In this document: positions 8,022-8,252 of the stretch, piece by piece
How the letters are laid out: each line of letters opens with the position of its first letter
Position numbering within the stretch: the first letter of the stretch is position 1
DNA from: an uncultured Candidatus Altimarinota bacterium
Lineage (GTDB): Bacteria; Patescibacteriota; Gracilibacteria; BD1-5; UBA6164
Length of the DNA stretch: 8,252 nucleotides
Reading direction: 5' to 3'
NCBI GenBank assembly: GCA_937864995.1
Contig: CALMDL010000295.1
Location: 1 to 8,252 of the forward strand
Made by a program: the position numbers and the translations under genes
The notes under the pieces: model-generated
What the model was told of the DNA's origin: nothing
Seen by the model: the letters and a program-made list of their open reading frames with translations, nothing else
The model's database searches: none

Positions 8022-8038
8022 TGTTAAAAACTTTTAAC
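8022..8038. repeat. Dyad GTTAAAA-AC-TTTTAAC with repeated TGTTAAAAA
   Basis: A 7-bp perfect inverted repeat with a 2-nt centre lies at 8023-8038. Its left half starts with TGTTAAAAA, which also occurs at 7878-7886 and 7979-7987 in the same intergenic region. It looks like a protein-binding dyad more than an RNA hairpin, because the spacer is too small for a loop. Confidence 0.45.
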
Positions 8039-8040
8039 AA

Positions 8041-8070
8041 AAAAGATAGTTTTTAAGAAAACTATCTTTT
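8041..8070 (-). terminator. Rho-independent terminator of the trpS-like gene
   Basis: A 13-bp perfect stem (8041-8053 with 8058-8070, core GATAGTTTT) around a 4-nt loop is followed on the minus strand by six T. The stem starts within the TAA stop codon at 8070-8072. Confidence 0.88.
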
Positions 8071-8252
8071 TATAATCATATTATTTTCATCATTCACTCA
8101 TATTTTTTTGTAGCCATTTCATTTACTACTATATTTCCTGGTTTAATCTTATTTAAAACTTCATCATAATGATCTAAATAATAATTATATTTAACTCTTG
8201 ATTCTTTAAAGTAATCTAAAAGTATCTCTAAAAGTTCTAACTTAGCATGACC
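8070..8252 (-). CDS. trpS: Probable tryptophan--tRNA ligase, C-terminal end (runs off right edge)
   Basis: Only the last 60 residues are present, ending EGMMKIIGL. They fit the helical C-terminus of TrpRS: a GH-x-K-L-E-L-L-E start like the family's YGxxK segment, a helix with YNYYLDHYDEVL matching the RYxxxxxxxxxLDxVL region, a gap-free stretch to the end, and the typical terminal (I/V/M)GL. TrpRS would charge tRNA-Trp in the cytoplasm. Two Gly residues (in YEG and IIG) are TGA codons. The catalytic HIGH and KMSKS motifs would lie outside the window, so the assignment rests on remembered family likeness of a short tail. It ends inside its own terminator. Confidence 0.65.

Noticed and set aside
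7834..8040. Possible replication origin because of AT-richness, repeats and nearby rsmG
   Set aside because: No DnaA boxes (TTATNCACA-like) were seen, no dnaA or dnaN is present, and rsmG next to an origin is not a rule in these phyla.
1..8252. CRISPR array, insertion sequence, tRNA or rRNA gene
   Set aside because: No regularly spaced repeats, transposase motifs, terminal inverted repeats or tRNA cloverleaf were recognised by reading; short tRNAs cannot be fully excluded without a covariance search.

Overview
The window is AT-rich DNA from a bacterium that reads UGA as glycine (translation table 25). This points to the candidate phyla Absconditabacteria (SR1) or Gracilibacteria (BD1-5) of the Patescibacteria/CPR; the sequence alone does not separate the two. 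Under the standard code every gene here looks shattered. With TGA = Gly, eight continuous reading frames appear and many invariant glycines of known families fall on TGA, including the GalE nucleotide-binding loop, the RecG Walker A motif, the RecG motif VI and the GT2 NDGS motif. TGG is still used for Trp, for example in the PKD motif W-D-F-G, written TGG GAT TTT TGA.

Layout, left to right. (1) Minus strand: galE, running off the left edge, preceded by a 734-residue membrane-anchored surface protein with a lamin-tail-like domain and four PKD-like modules. (2) Minus strand: a DUF2304-GT2 fusion glycosyltransferase, preceded by recG, probably one transcript that ends in a strong hairpin at 3028-3056. 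(3) Plus strand: rsmG and tsaC, 7 bp apart, divergent from recG. (4) A shared convergent terminator. (5) Minus strand: a small TrpR-like (YerC/YecD-type) regulator. (6) A 236-bp repeat-rich intergenic region. (7) Minus strand: the C-terminal end of a probable trpS, running off the right edge.

The genes fall into two themes. One is the cell surface: GalE for UDP-galactose/UDP-glucose supply, a membrane-linked GT2 enzyme and a disulphide-rich adhesin-like protein. The other is housekeeping and translation: RecG for DNA repair, RsmG for 16S rRNA m7G, TsaC for tRNA t6A, and TrpS. The most notable points are the UGA recoding, a GalE whose catalytic YxxxK lysine is replaced by Ile, the cysteine-bearing PKD array, the DUF2304-GT2 fusion, a pair of related dyads 33 bp apart at the regulator's promoter, stop codons embedded in terminator stems, and no visible Shine-Dalgarno sequence at any of the seven start codons. 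I found no clearly new multi-gene system.
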